A DNA stretch of 64,000 nucleotides from CAZNXJ01 sp964577115 (GTDB taxonomy: Bacteria; Planctomycetota; Planctomycetia; Pirellulales; Pirellulaceae), in NCBI GenBank assembly GCA_964577115.1, contig CAZNXJ010000006.1, positions 176,693 through 240,692 of the forward strand, written 5' to 3'. Below, one piece after another: positions 43,877 to 52,622 of the stretch (positions are counted from its first letter, which is position 1; each line of letters begins with the position of its first letter). The notes below the pieces were generated by a model. That model worked only from the letters and a program-made list of their open reading frames with translations. It made no database searches and had not been told where the DNA came from. The position numbers and the translations under genes are program-made.

Positions 43877-45052
43877 GTGCTCAACGGTAAACGCATTGCA
43901 TTCCTGGGGAAGCTGGGCGGGCTGAATCGCCGGGAAATCCAGCGGTTTGTGCGCGAGCGGGGCGGGGTGCCGGTCGAGCAGCTCGATGCGTCTGTCGACC
44001 TGGTCGTGATCGGCGCGGACGAGCTGCCCTGGGAACAGTGGCTTGACCGACTGCCGGCCGACGTGCAGGCCAATGTGCGGGACGGGCGTCTGACCGTCTA
44101 TAGCGAGACGCAGTTCTGGCAGGCACTCGGATTTCTCGACACCGGTGACGCATCCGAACGGCAGCTCTATACGCCCGCCATGCTCGCGGACCTGCTCGGC
44201 GTCTCCGTGGCCACGGTGCGGCGCTGGCATCGCCGCGGCTTGATTCGCCCCGTCGAGATCGTACACCGGCTGCCGTATTTCGATTTCCACGAGATCACCA
44301 CCGCAAGACGCATTGCCCAGCTGCTGGCGGCAGGAGTTTCTCCGGCGGCACTCGAGCAAAAGCTCGCCGAGCTGGGTGAGCTGCTGCCGGATGTCGAGCG
44401 CCCGCTCGCTCAGCTGCACGTGATCGTCGAGGGGCGGCGGCTGCTGCTGCGCCAGGGTGAGGGGCTGATCGACGAGGGAGGACAGCTCTGGATCGATTTC
44501 GAATCGTTGGAGCAGCAGGCGGAGGAAGAGCCGGCTGCTACGCTGCCATTTCCCGGCGAAGATGCATCGGTCCCCTGGACCGCCGAACAGCTCGTCGAGC
44601 ACGCTCAGCGGTTAGAAGACGAGGATCAATTGGAAGCCGCGGCGGAAGCCTACCGAGCCGCGCTGGCGGCCGGCGGGCTGCGAGCCGATATCGTGTTCCA
44701 GCTCGCTGAGCTGCTCTACCGCCTCGGCGATGTGGCGGCAGCGCGCGAGCGTTATTACGTCGCGATCGAGCTGGACGAAGACTTTGTCGAAGCGCGAGCG
44801 AACCTCGGCTGCGTGCTTGCGGAAACCGGGCAGTTCGAACTGGCCCTCGCAGCCTTTCGCGGAGCGCTGACGTATCACCCCGACTACCCGGACGTGCACT
44901 ATCACGCCGCGCGGGTGCTCGACGATCTCGGTCGAACAGGCGAAGCACGCGAGTACTGGCAGCGTTTCTTGGAGCTCGCACCAACCAGCCCCTGGGCTGA
45001 TGAAGCACGTCAGCGGCTTGCTGAAACCGGCGAGGGGGGAGCCCAGCCATGA
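43877..45052 (+). CDS. BRCT-MerR-TPR fusion protein (391 aa)
   Basis: The first about 88 residues look like a BRCT domain: LNGKRIAFLGKLGGLNRREIQRFVRERGGVPVEQLDASVDLVVIGAD follows the G-K-x-x-x-x-G and late hydrophobic pattern. A MerR-type winged helix follows (about 97-155: YTPAMLADLLGVSVATVRRWHRRGLIRP). The last half (about 230-385) has three or four TPR units (for example AARERYYVAIELDEDFVEARANLGCVLAETGQFELALAAFRGALTYHPDYPDVHYHAARVLDDLGRTGEAREYWQRFLELAP). BRCT binds phosphoproteins or DNA ends; MerR binds DNA. It starts with GTG and overlaps the next gene by ATGA, so the two are co-translated. Confidence 0.72.
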   Translation: MLNGKRIAFLGKLGGLNRREIQRFVRERGGVPVEQLDASVDLVVIGADELPWEQWLDRLPADVQANVRDGRLTVYSETQFWQALGFLDTGDASERQLYTPAMLADLLGVSVATVRRWHRRGLIRPVEIVHRLPYFDFHEITTARRIAQLLAAGVSPAALEQKLAELGELLPDVERPLAQLHVIVEGRRLLLRQGEGLIDEGGQLWIDFESLEQQAEEEPAATLPFPGEDASVPWTAEQLVEHAQRLEDEDQLEAAAEAYRAALAAGGLRADIVFQLAELLYRLGDVAAARERYYVAIELDEDFVEARANLGCVLAETGQFELALAAFRGALTYHPDYPDVHYHAARVLDDLGRTGEAREYWQRFLELAPTSPWADEARQRLAETGEGGAQP

Positions 45053-45510
45053 CCGTTCTGGAGCGGCTCGCGCGGCGACTCGACGAGCAAGCGATCCCCT
45101 ATCAGCGGTTCGAGCACGAGCCGGTTTATACGAGTGAAGAGGCGGCGCGCGTCCGCGGCTCGTCGCTGGCCAGCGGAGCCAAAGCGCTGATCTGCAAGGC
45201 CGACGAACAGTTCGTTATGTTCGTGATCCCGGCCGATCGCAAACTGGCCAACAAATCCGTTCGCCGGCACCTTGGCACGCGCCAACTGCGCTTCGCAACT
45301 GCCGACGAGGTGTTCGAACTCACCGGCCTTCGGCCCGGCTCGATTCCACCGTTCGGTAGCTTGTTCGGCTTGAAAACGTACTGCGACGAGCGGCTCGCTG
45401 AGCTGGGCGAAATCAACTTCAATGCGGGCGATCATTGCGTCTCATTTCGCATGACGGCCAGCGACTACCGCCGCAGCGAACAGCCGGAGATGGGGTGGTT
45501 CGCCGACTAG
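45049..45510 (+). CDS. YbaK/ProX-family aminoacyl-tRNA deacylase-like protein (153 aa)
   Basis: The YbaK/EbsC family edits mischarged tRNA in trans (for example Cys-tRNA(Pro)). Here KALICKADEQFVMFVIPADRKLANKSVRRHLG contains the lysine-bearing strand and GLRPGSIPPFGSLF is the signature loop. It is short and complete with no synthetase domain attached. The ATG lies within the end of the BRCT-MerR-TPR gene (ATGA overlap), so this is coupled to it. The specific amino acid is unknown. Confidence 0.9.
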   Translation: MTVLERLARRLDEQAIPYQRFEHEPVYTSEEAARVRGSSLASGAKALICKADEQFVMFVIPADRKLANKSVRRHLGTRQLRFATADEVFELTGLRPGSIPPFGSLFGLKTYCDERLAELGEINFNAGDHCVSFRMTASDYRRSEQPEMGWFAD

Positions 45511-45577
45511 CAGCGGCTGTTCACACGCGCCTTCGCAGCCCTCTCACGCTCGCGCGCGCTTGGCGACGAGACAGCAA

Positions 45578-47152
45578 CTAGGCAGCGCGATCTACGGATC
45601 CTGCCGTCCGGCGAAAAAAGAAGCGGCTTTGGACGAGCACCGTCAGGGCGACGCGGTCCTCGAGATTCGGCCGGAAGATGGTAAGCAGGGCGAGCGGCAG
45701 GTACCAAGCCATAAACAGGCCGCCGCCATAGCCGTGCCAGAACTGCGTGGCCACCATCACGGCCGCCGAGCAGCTGAGCAGTGTGCCGAGATTCTTTTGC
45801 GCGGGCCAGATCGCCAGCGTCAGGCTCAGAGCGGCAAACAGTGCCAGAATCGGAATGCGGTAGCTCGCATCCCAGCCCAGCCCCCAGATTCCCTCCAGAC
45901 CAGACATTCGCGGGATCCAGATGCCGAACATCTGCCCGACCTTTTGCATGAACGATGTCCAGTCGTCAGAGACAAAAATCAGGGATAGGGCCATCAGGGC
46001 GAGCATCGAGACGACGCCGGCGACGAATCGAGCCAGCCCGCGGCGCCAATAAAAGCTGATCCACAGGGGCAGCAAAAACATGGGGTAGTACACGACGCCT
46101 GCCGCGAGGCCGATGAAGATTCCGGCCAGAAGCGGCTGGCGGTAACAGACCACGGCCCAGACCAGCAGCGCCGCTGGCAATACATGTTCGATCCGGCCCG
46201 TCATCACCGCCGTGTAGGGTAGCATCAGGTAGAGCGTCGCGACGCCGATCCCCGTCTGCAAATTGTTGAAGTGCCGATACCCGATGCCGACCAGCCCGAT
46301 CACGATGGCCAGGTGCGAAAGAATCGCGGTCGCCTTGGCGACGGCGATGAACGGGTACGAGGCGCTCGTGCCGGGCTCGCGCAGCGCAATCGTCGGGATG
46401 CTGGGCAGGGCGTTCAGCAGCGCATAGCCCGGCCCGTGCCGGCGCAGGTTTTCCGCGGCCTCCTGCGTATCCTGCCCGCGCAGCAGAGCCGCAGCGTCGC
46501 GCGGCCCTTGCAAATCGTTTTCCGTCGGCGTGCTCATGATCACGTTCGCCATGAGGAACACGAACAGCGACACGCCAATGAATGCTAGCCCGCCCGTCGA
46601 GAGATTGGGTTCGAGTAGCGGGCGGCGGACCATGGTGGGATCAAGCAGCAAGCGGACCAGCAGCAAAGCACCGACGGCAAAGAGCCACAGGTAGCCGCCG
46701 CGCTCACTACGCACCGCCTTGGCAAACGCCGCACGTAGCTCGGCCTCCTGTGACAGTTCGGCGTCATTGCTGATGGCGTCGGCCACGATCGGACCCGAAT
46801 CGACGAGCGCTACCTGGTTCGGGAGCGGAGACACCTGGAACTCGGCGACGTCGTCCGGTGATGGAACAAGCGGCGTGACGGAGAGCGCACGGCGGAATTC
46901 GTCCGTGATATGCGAGGCTTGCGGCACTTCGATGCCGAGCGAATGCATTTGAGCTGCCGCGCTGAGCCGCGCTTCGCTGCCGAAATGGACGAGCAGCAAA
47001 CCGGGGGCGAGCAGGATCAACAGGAGCAGGTCTAAGTTCCGAACGCTCCAGAAGCGATTGAACTTGAAGAACAGCCCTATCGTCAGCAGGGACGACAGGT
47101 ACACCCACGTCGCCGGGGGTACCCTCTCGTATTGAAAGAGGATCTCGCTCAT
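45578..47152 (-). CDS. Polytopic membrane protein of unknown function (524 aa)
   Basis: I do not recognise the family. About ten to twelve hydrophobic helices are spread through the protein: YLSSLLTIGLFFKF and LLLLILLAPGLLLVHF open it, a large hydrophilic loop of about 100 residues follows (containing EVPQASHITDEFRRALSVTPLVPSPDD), then LWLFAVGALLLVRLLL, IGVSLFVFLMANVIMS and a helix-rich second half with WAVVCYRQPLLAGIFIGLAAGVVYYPMFLLPLWISFYWRR. The C-terminal part resembles GT-C or DUF2029-like membrane transferases in general shape, but the acidic motif is absent, so no role is given. ATG was chosen because the protein then begins MSEILFQYERVPPATW and the hydrophobic core starts soon after; an upstream in-frame extension is not supported. 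Confidence 0.7.
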   Translation of the reverse strand: MSEILFQYERVPPATWVYLSSLLTIGLFFKFNRFWSVRNLDLLLLILLAPGLLLVHFGSEARLSAAAQMHSLGIEVPQASHITDEFRRALSVTPLVPSPDDVAEFQVSPLPNQVALVDSGPIVADAISNDAELSQEAELRAAFAKAVRSERGGYLWLFAVGALLLVRLLLDPTMVRRPLLEPNLSTGGLAFIGVSLFVFLMANVIMSTPTENDLQGPRDAAALLRGQDTQEAAENLRRHGPGYALLNALPSIPTIALREPGTSASYPFIAVAKATAILSHLAIVIGLVGIGYRHFNNLQTGIGVATLYLMLPYTAVMTGRIEHVLPAALLVWAVVCYRQPLLAGIFIGLAAGVVYYPMFLLPLWISFYWRRGLARFVAGVVSMLALMALSLIFVSDDWTSFMQKVGQMFGIWIPRMSGLEGIWGLGWDASYRIPILALFAALSLTLAIWPAQKNLGTLLSCSAAVMVATQFWHGYGGGLFMAWYLPLALLTIFRPNLEDRVALTVLVQSRFFFRRTAGSVDRAA

Positions 47153-47487
47153 TCGGACCGCTTCGCCTGTACGATCGTGACTGAATCGCAGCCCGCCTGT
47201 TGCACGTTCGCTCGATGTCTTCTCAGGAGTGCTTGAAACACCACCCAGAGCTGCACGAAGCCGCGAGAACCGCATCCCCATGTTGGCGGCGCAGCACCGA
47301 TTCAGCTTAGGGAACTCCAGCTGCCTTGACCAGAGGGGCCCCACCTGAGTCTGGTGTCGGCGGCACACTCTTTCGGTTCCTACGAGCCGCCGCCGCGATG
47401 CGTTCAAACTTTTGAACTCAGGCTCGCCGCGGGCCGCACGGCGGGGGATGCCCGTCCGCACCTGCGTGCGGAATAGGGCCACGCCCG
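47153..47487. other. Spacer between two minus-strand genes with a palindrome
   Basis: 335 nt without a gene. The perfect inverted repeat GTTCAAA-CT-TTTGAAC at 47402-47417 is the only feature I find; it could be an operator for the downstream membrane-protein gene. No terminator is visible after the HEAT-repeat gene stop. Confidence 0.4.
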
Positions 47488-48807
47488 CTACTGTTCGTCG
47501 CGTCGCGAGGCGATCGACGAAGGTCGCTGTTGCCGCTGAGCGGCGTGCCAACGCCGCCACGCCGCCTGGTCATACCCGAAGCTCACGCCGCTCATGTCGA
47601 CCAGCGCTTGCAGAACATGCTGATTCGGAACCGTGACATACGTGGACACCGGCTCATCGCCCGTGGAGAAAGCCGACCCTTGCAAATTGTTGGCAGCTGC
47701 GTCCATGACCTTCTGAGCGGCGGCATTGTTGGGTCGCACGAACGTCGTCGTGGTCTGGCCTGGCTGCTTCGCCGGCTCGAGAACCACCATGTGGCGAGTC
47801 TGCAGAGCTTCGATCAGCGGCCCGATGGCCTGCGGATCGTTCAGCTTGCGCAGAGCGTACGCGGCTCGATTAACGCGCACGTTATGAATGTTGCGCAGCG
47901 CCTGGATATATGTCGGGACGGTTTCCGGCGATCGGCGATCGACCACCAGATCGATGCATTCGTGAAACACTTCGATATCCGGTTCCGTGAGGGAAACATA
48001 GATCAGCTGATGGACGGCTCGGTCGTGCGGGATCGCCGCCAGGCAGCGGACGAACAAAATCTTAAGCGGCCGTAAGGGCTCGGACAGAATGAGCGCCGTC
48101 AGCGGATCGATCGCATGGGGATCGTCGATTTGCTGGAAGGCATCGTACGCCGCCCGAGCTCGCTCGGGGCGCGAGGAAACCAGGTCGCTGCGCCAGCGCT
48201 GGAGTTGCCGCCGCCATTGGCGAGCCGCATTCTCGCGGTCCTCGCGCTCTTGGATCAGCTGGACTTCCTGCGGCGTGCGCCATTTGCCTTGGTACCGCAC
48301 GTAACCCGCCTCTTCATGATGTCGCCGAGGATGAACCCACTGGCCGCCGACCTGCGAGTAGCCCAGCGCATGGCGCGCTTCGCGGTGGTCCGTGTCGAGC
48401 TGCAAGATCAAGAGCAGATGTGCTTCGCGCGCTTCGTGAAGACCGTGCTGACGGCACCACTCGGCAAGCTCCCACTGCGCCTCGGCTGTGTGCGGAGTTT
48501 CGCGAACCCGCCGTTCATATTCGGCTTGCGCGGGGTGCGGCCGCCGCCACTCGCGGATCTGGCGGGCTTCGAGCGTGACGGTGCCGCCGCTATCGAGCGC
48601 GATGATGTACGGCGCCGCTGCATCCTTGGCGTCGTCAACTCGCTTGCCTTGCAGCTGGCCGCCGTTGGCAAGCAAAAACTGGTCGGCTCGCGCGGAGGGC
48701 GAGGAAGAAAGAGCGACGAGTCCTGTCAGCCATGCCAGGCAAAGAAATGCCCCGCACCGCTGGGCTGGTTGCGCCGATGACCGGAAGCCGAGGGATACGC
48801 TGCGCAT
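47488..48807 (-). CDS. Secreted HEAT-repeat-like protein (439 aa)
   Basis: The N-terminus contains a basic stretch and hydrophobic helix (CGAFLCLAWLTGLVALSSSPSARA), a signal peptide with likely cleavage after ARA. A beta-rich domain (FLLANGGQLQGKRVDDAKDAAAPYIIALDSGGTVTLEARQIREWRRP) lies next, then a TPR-like stretch (AEAQWELAEWCRQHGLHEAREAHLLLILQLDTDHREARHALGY) around 105-150, and HEAT-type helices at about 215-340 (RPLKILFVRCLAAIPHDRAVHQLIY, RNIHNVRVNRAAYALRKLNDPQAIGPLIEAL). It ends with a charged tail. Role unknown; likely an envelope scaffold. ATG is taken one codon after a TTG. Confidence 0.7.
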   Translation of the reverse strand: MRSVSLGFRSSAQPAQRCGAFLCLAWLTGLVALSSSPSARADQFLLANGGQLQGKRVDDAKDAAAPYIIALDSGGTVTLEARQIREWRRPHPAQAEYERRVRETPHTAEAQWELAEWCRQHGLHEAREAHLLLILQLDTDHREARHALGYSQVGGQWVHPRRHHEEAGYVRYQGKWRTPQEVQLIQEREDRENAARQWRRQLQRWRSDLVSSRPERARAAYDAFQQIDDPHAIDPLTALILSEPLRPLKILFVRCLAAIPHDRAVHQLIYVSLTEPDIEVFHECIDLVVDRRSPETVPTYIQALRNIHNVRVNRAAYALRKLNDPQAIGPLIEALQTRHMVVLEPAKQPGQTTTTFVRPNNAAAQKVMDAAANNLQGSAFSTGDEPVSTYVTVPNQHVLQALVDMSGVSFGYDQAAWRRWHAAQRQQRPSSIASRRDEQ

Positions 48808-48996
48808 CAACGCCGTCCATTGACTGGGCGCTCACGACAAAGCCGCTCACGGCGGCCTCGCGTGCAAGTTCCCGCACTCTCCCACCCCTGGGCGGCATTG
48901 TAACGGAATACCGGACCAAAAGGAAAATTTTCGTCGGCGTCGCCATGGTCAGCTTGGCTACCTTCCGGATGCGGCATCGTCCATCCGCGTCAAATT

Positions 48997-49025
48997 TTGC
49001 GACTCCGGTTGGGGACGCCTAGAAT
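48997..49025 (+). promoter_or_regulatory. Candidate promoter for the zinc-ribbon VWA gene
   Basis: TTGCGA and TAGAAT are separated by 17 bp; the -10 ends 59 nt before the start. It resembles the hpf and tex promoters. Confidence 0.5.
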
Positions 49026-49084
49026 GAAGTCAGCAGCGCGGTTTTGGCGCGCCGCAGTACCTCACAGGCACGATAGGACTCTTG

Positions 49085-50233
49085 ATGCCGTTCCGCTGTC
49101 TCCACTGCCAGAAGCCAATCTCCATTGCGCCCGAGGATCTCGGTCGCCGCCTGGCGTGCCCGCACTGCGGCGGTGAAATCTCCTTGCCCGCCGCCGAGCC
49201 TGCTGCGGCCGAGGTCGCTTCGCCTGTCCCGTTTCGCTGGTGGGAAGGCTCCATTTCGACCCTCTCGTCGATCATTTTCCACACGCTCCTGGTCATCGTT
49301 CTGGCCGTCTGGACCTATGGCGGTTCGGGAATTGGGGGTGAGGGGGAGGAAGTCGCCATCGGGAAAATGCCCGGCGAGGAGCTGACCGACGGCGCGGCCG
49401 TGGAACTTAATGTCGAAGCGGCGGAAGAGTCCGCCGAACAAATCCCGCTCGACGACGTGCTCGAGGAGGTCGAACCGGCCGCCAGCCTTGTCGCCGACAC
49501 CTCGAGCGAACTGCTCGCGCTCGCCGCGCCCTCGGCCAGCGGCGGTATGGAGGGCAGTCTCCAATTCGACGTGGCGATTTCCGGCAGCGGGGGAGGTGGC
49601 GGCGATTGGGAAGGAATGATCCAAACGCTGCGCCGCAATGGGCTCGATATCGTTATCGTGTTCGATAGCACGGGCAGCATGGGAGGCGAAATTCGCGAGG
49701 TTACGAGCCAGATCGAACGGATCGGCACCGCCCTCGTCAAGCTCGTTCCCAAAACGCGCATCGGACTATGCACCTACCGCGATCTGGGTGACGACTACGT
49801 TGTGCGGGGCTTACCGCTGACGAACGACATTCAGCAAGTCGCCCGGTTTCTCGATCTGGTTTCGGCGGACGGCGGCGGTGACCAGCCCGAGGCAGTTCAC
49901 GAGGGCCTGCATTGGGCGACGAGCAAAAACAAATTCAACGGACGAGCGCGCAAAGTAATTCTCTTGTTCGGCGATGCTCCGCCGCACGCCCAATTCCTCT
50001 CGACGTGCCTAGAGATCGCGTCGGACTTTCGTCGGCAACAGGGCGGCATTGTGAGCACGGTCACATGCCGCAGCCCCGAACGGCTCGCCGAATTCATCGA
50101 GATCGCTCAGGTGGGCGGCGGCGAAGCGTTTTTGACAACCGACGAGCGGCAGATCATGACACAGCTCATGGTGCTCGTCTTCGGCAGCAAACACCGGACG
50201 AAGGTGCTGGAAGCCTTCCGCATGCTGCGCTAG
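49085..50233 (+). CDS. Zinc-ribbon, single-pass VWA protein (382 aa)
   Basis: Four cysteines in two pairs (C5-x2-C8 and C25-x2-C28; FRCLHCQ and LACPHCGG) form a zinc ribbon at the very start. One membrane helix lies at about 58-78. A Glu/Ala/Gly-rich linker with a Gly run reaches about 175, and then a VWA domain has an intact MIDAS D194-S-T-G-S-M-G, followed by RKVILLFGDAPPH. The zinc ribbon would face the cytoplasm and VWA the periplasm if N-in. Substrates unknown. ATG is used rather than the TTG one codon before. Its stop codon shares CTAG with the convergent gene. Confidence 0.82.
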   Translation: MPFRCLHCQKPISIAPEDLGRRLACPHCGGEISLPAAEPAAAEVASPVPFRWWEGSISTLSSIIFHTLLVIVLAVWTYGGSGIGGEGEEVAIGKMPGEELTDGAAVELNVEAAEESAEQIPLDDVLEEVEPAASLVADTSSELLALAAPSASGGMEGSLQFDVAISGSGGGGGDWEGMIQTLRRNGLDIVIVFDSTGSMGGEIREVTSQIERIGTALVKLVPKTRIGLCTYRDLGDDYVVRGLPLTNDIQQVARFLDLVSADGGGDQPEAVHEGLHWATSKNKFNGRARKVILLFGDAPPHAQFLSTCLEIASDFRRQQGGIVSTVTCRSPERLAEFIEIAQVGGGEAFLTTDERQIMTQLMVLVFGSKHRTKVLEAFRMLR

Positions 50234-51204
50234 TGGTGCGCGGCGCGGCGCATCGACAGCGCCGCTCGGCCGCCTTCCATGATGCTGAACTCGGCCCAAA
50301 CCGGCAGGTGGTCGGCCACCTCGAGCGCCTGGTCGAGCGTCAGGTTATATTCGCGCATGAAGTCGAACACGCCGCTCCGCCCGACAAACTCGGTCGTGGC
50401 GTGATCGTGCAGCAACATGTTGTCCAGCTCGCTGGTCCCTCGCGTGTCCGTCGGCACGCCGCGGATGGCCGGCTGTAGTCCCACGCGGCGAAAGTCCTCG
50501 AGCTGATTGGCGCCGTAGCGAAAGTTGCCCAGCAGGATCACGTCGTCTTCGCCGCGCCCATCGTTCACCACCACGCGGTAGATCTGTTCGAGCTGCCGTA
50601 GTTCGTCGGCCGCCTGTTCGGCGTCCAGTTTCAAGTTGACGAGCGTGAAGGTGAACCCCTGGTCCTCGGGGAGCCCGCGCACGCGGAACCAACCGACGAG
50701 CGGTTCATAGACCAGTAGGTCGTCCGGGTCGTCAATCGTGTACAGCTGTAACCGATCGATCTCGATGCTCGCCTGGTCAAACACGAACGCATACTGGTGC
50801 GCCTGACCTGGCGTCGCGTCGTACGGCAGTCGCGGACCGATGGCGTAGTCGTATTGTCGGTCGGCGCGATTGATCGCCTCGATCAGCCGCGGCAAAACGT
50901 CTTCATCCGCGGAACGGATGTCCTGAAGTGCCACGACATCGAATTGCCGGCAGATGCGCGCGAGGTACTCGAGCACATGCGGCTTGTCGAGCTTCGTGTT
51001 GCCAATCACCTGGATGTTGAACGTCGCGACGCGGATTGTGTCGCCCGAGCGCTGCACGGGTAGCTCGGCCGATGTCAGGTGCGTTTTAGGTGCTCGGGGG
51101 ACGAGCCGCAGCGACTCGAGGCCATCGATCCGGAAGTTCGACAGGAAGTACCAACCTCCGGCCAGAATCGTCAGCACCAGAATCCATGCGAACTTACTTC
51201 GCAT
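50230..51204 (-). CDS. Membrane-anchored EEP-fold (endonuclease/exonuclease/phosphatase) protein, likely inactive (324 aa)
   Basis: A start helix (residues about 5-22: FAWILVLTILAGGWYFLS) anchors an EEP-fold domain: RVATFNIQVIGN at 59-69, VVALQDIR at about 90-97, LVNLKLDAEQ at 188-197, ILLGNFRYG at 223-231 and VADHLPVW at 296-303. The usual QE pair, the H of NxH, and GDFN are replaced (QD, K192, GNFR), while the final D-H remains. Known active members need these residues, so this is probably a pseudo-enzyme or has changed chemistry. ATG has GGAGG upstream on the minus strand. It faces the VWA gene tail to tail. Confidence 0.78.
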   Translation of the reverse strand: MRSKFAWILVLTILAGGWYFLSNFRIDGLESLRLVPRAPKTHLTSAELPVQRSGDTIRVATFNIQVIGNTKLDKPHVLEYLARICRQFDVVALQDIRSADEDVLPRLIEAINRADRQYDYAIGPRLPYDATPGQAHQYAFVFDQASIEIDRLQLYTIDDPDDLLVYEPLVGWFRVRGLPEDQGFTFTLVNLKLDAEQAADELRQLEQIYRVVVNDGRGEDDVILLGNFRYGANQLEDFRRVGLQPAIRGVPTDTRGTSELDNMLLHDHATTEFVGRSGVFDFMREYNLTLDQALEVADHLPVWAEFSIMEGGRAALSMRRAAHH

Positions 51205-51689
51205 CTCAAGCGCCCTCCGGCAAAGGAGCATGATGGGGATATCCGAGCCAACGCTGACCGAGTGGGTGGCGAGCGTAGCGAGCGGCCCGAACCCGTTCCA
51301 GATCAGTTTTGGCGTCTCCTAGCGGCGAATCGCTGAGGGGATTCCTTCGGAAGCCCCGGACGACGGGAGATTGGACGAGTGTCGGCTACCGCGGGCGATC
51401 TCTTCGGATCTTCATCGGCGAAGGAATCCCCCAGGTATTAGCTGGAAGTGGCGGGAAGTCGGAAGGGGAGCCGGGGCAATGGCTGCTAATGCCGGCAAGC
51501 TGGAGAGAATTTAAGTGACGCGCCGGTGGGTGGGAGCGGCAATCGTACGAGTCGTCGTAAACTCCGCTAAGCCGTGGAACCGAAGTAACGTGACGGAAGC
51601 GGTGCAAATTGGAATCCCGGCGGAGTCGCCCGCATCTCCGCCGCGCCCAAACTCTTCCTCTACGCGGCCTTTCTGCGAGGGAACAGCCC
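51205..51689. other. Divergent spacer with a long inverted repeat
   Basis: 485 nt between the EEP gene and the glycosyltransferase gene. A 13-bp perfect inverted repeat (GGGGATTCCTTCG at 51337-51349 and CGAAGGAATCCCC at 51419-51431) encloses 69 nt. The first arm is also within a local hairpin of GGGG-A-TTCC / GGAA-G-CCCC. The promoters of the two outward genes are expected here but I see no clear one. Confidence 0.5.
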
Positions 51690-52595
51690 GTGCTTCGGCT
51701 ATCCATTGTGATCCCCTGGCGTGACGGCGTATCCGAGTTTGAAGATACCCTGGTCTCGGTGCTTCAGAATCGGCCCGCACATTGTGAAGTGCTCGTGGTC
51801 CATGCGCAGCCGTACGACGACCCGTACGATCTGGCTGGCGAGGTGCGATTTGTCCACCTGGCTCAAGCCAGTCTGATTGAACTGATCAACGCCGGAGTCC
51901 AGGCGGCGCGTTCGGAGGTGGTTCACGTTGTTGGCTGCGGCGTGGAAGTCCAGGAAGCCTGGGCCGACGCGGCGCTCGACCGCTTCCGTGATCCGTCGGT
52001 TGCGAGCGTCGCTCCGCTCGTCCTCCAGCGTGGGGATCGGCTGCGCCTGTCCGGTGCCGGCGTGATGCACGATCGCCATGGAGCGCGCCGGATCTGTGCG
52101 GCCGGCCAGCGACGTGACCGGTGGGATCCCACGCGCCATCATGTCGTGTCACCGCTGCTCACCGCCGGCTTCTATCGGCGCGACGTGCTGCTGAGCCTCG
52201 GCGGCTTCGACGCGACCGTTGGCGAGCGGTTTGCCGATGTGGATTGGGGGCTCGCAGCCGAGCAGCTAGGGTACCGCTGTGACGTGGCCGAGCAGTCGTG
52301 CGTCGTGGCCGACGTTCCGGTTCGCGGTAAGCCGTCGTATGGTGCCGGGCTGGCCGCCGAACGGTTCTACTGGCGGCACCATCCTCAAGGGCGAGCCGCC
52401 ATGGTGCGCCATGGGCTTGCCGTCGCCGCAGCGTTCTTGTTCCCACTGCCCACACCCGGCCGCCTGCTCGAATTGGCCGGGCGGATTGTAGGGATGTGCG
52501 AGCGGCAGAGTCACCAGCGCTGTCAGCCGCGAGTCGAACCAAGCGTCGAACCGGCCCAGTCGGAGGCGACCGAGTATCGTCGGCAGGCCGCGTGA
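51690..52595 (+). CDS. Family 2 glycosyltransferase (GT-A fold, 301 aa)
   Basis: The front LRLSIVIPWRDGVSEFEDTLVSVLQNRPAHCEVLVVHA is the nucleotide-sugar-binding half of GT2 proteins, followed by LINAGVQAARSEVVHVVGCGVEVQEAWADA. The usual DxD is not obvious: the equivalent strand ends in V-G-C-G, and the later GGFDATVGERFADVDWGLAAEQLGY carries the ED/xED-like acidic end (ADVDWG). A C-terminal region with an amphipathic or membrane helix (VAAAFLFPLPTPGRLLELAGRI) follows. The start is GTG with GAGGGA upstream. Acceptor and sugar unknown. It is separate from other transferase genes. Confidence 0.8.
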   Translation: MLRLSIVIPWRDGVSEFEDTLVSVLQNRPAHCEVLVVHAQPYDDPYDLAGEVRFVHLAQASLIELINAGVQAARSEVVHVVGCGVEVQEAWADAALDRFRDPSVASVAPLVLQRGDRLRLSGAGVMHDRHGARRICAAGQRRDRWDPTRHHVVSPLLTAGFYRRDVLLSLGGFDATVGERFADVDWGLAAEQLGYRCDVAEQSCVVADVPVRGKPSYGAGLAAERFYWRHHPQGRAAMVRHGLAVAAAFLFPLPTPGRLLELAGRIVGMCERQSHQRCQPRVEPSVEPAQSEATEYRRQAA

Positions 52596-52622
52596 ACAGC
52601 GTGGGCCGCGCGGCCGGTCGCC

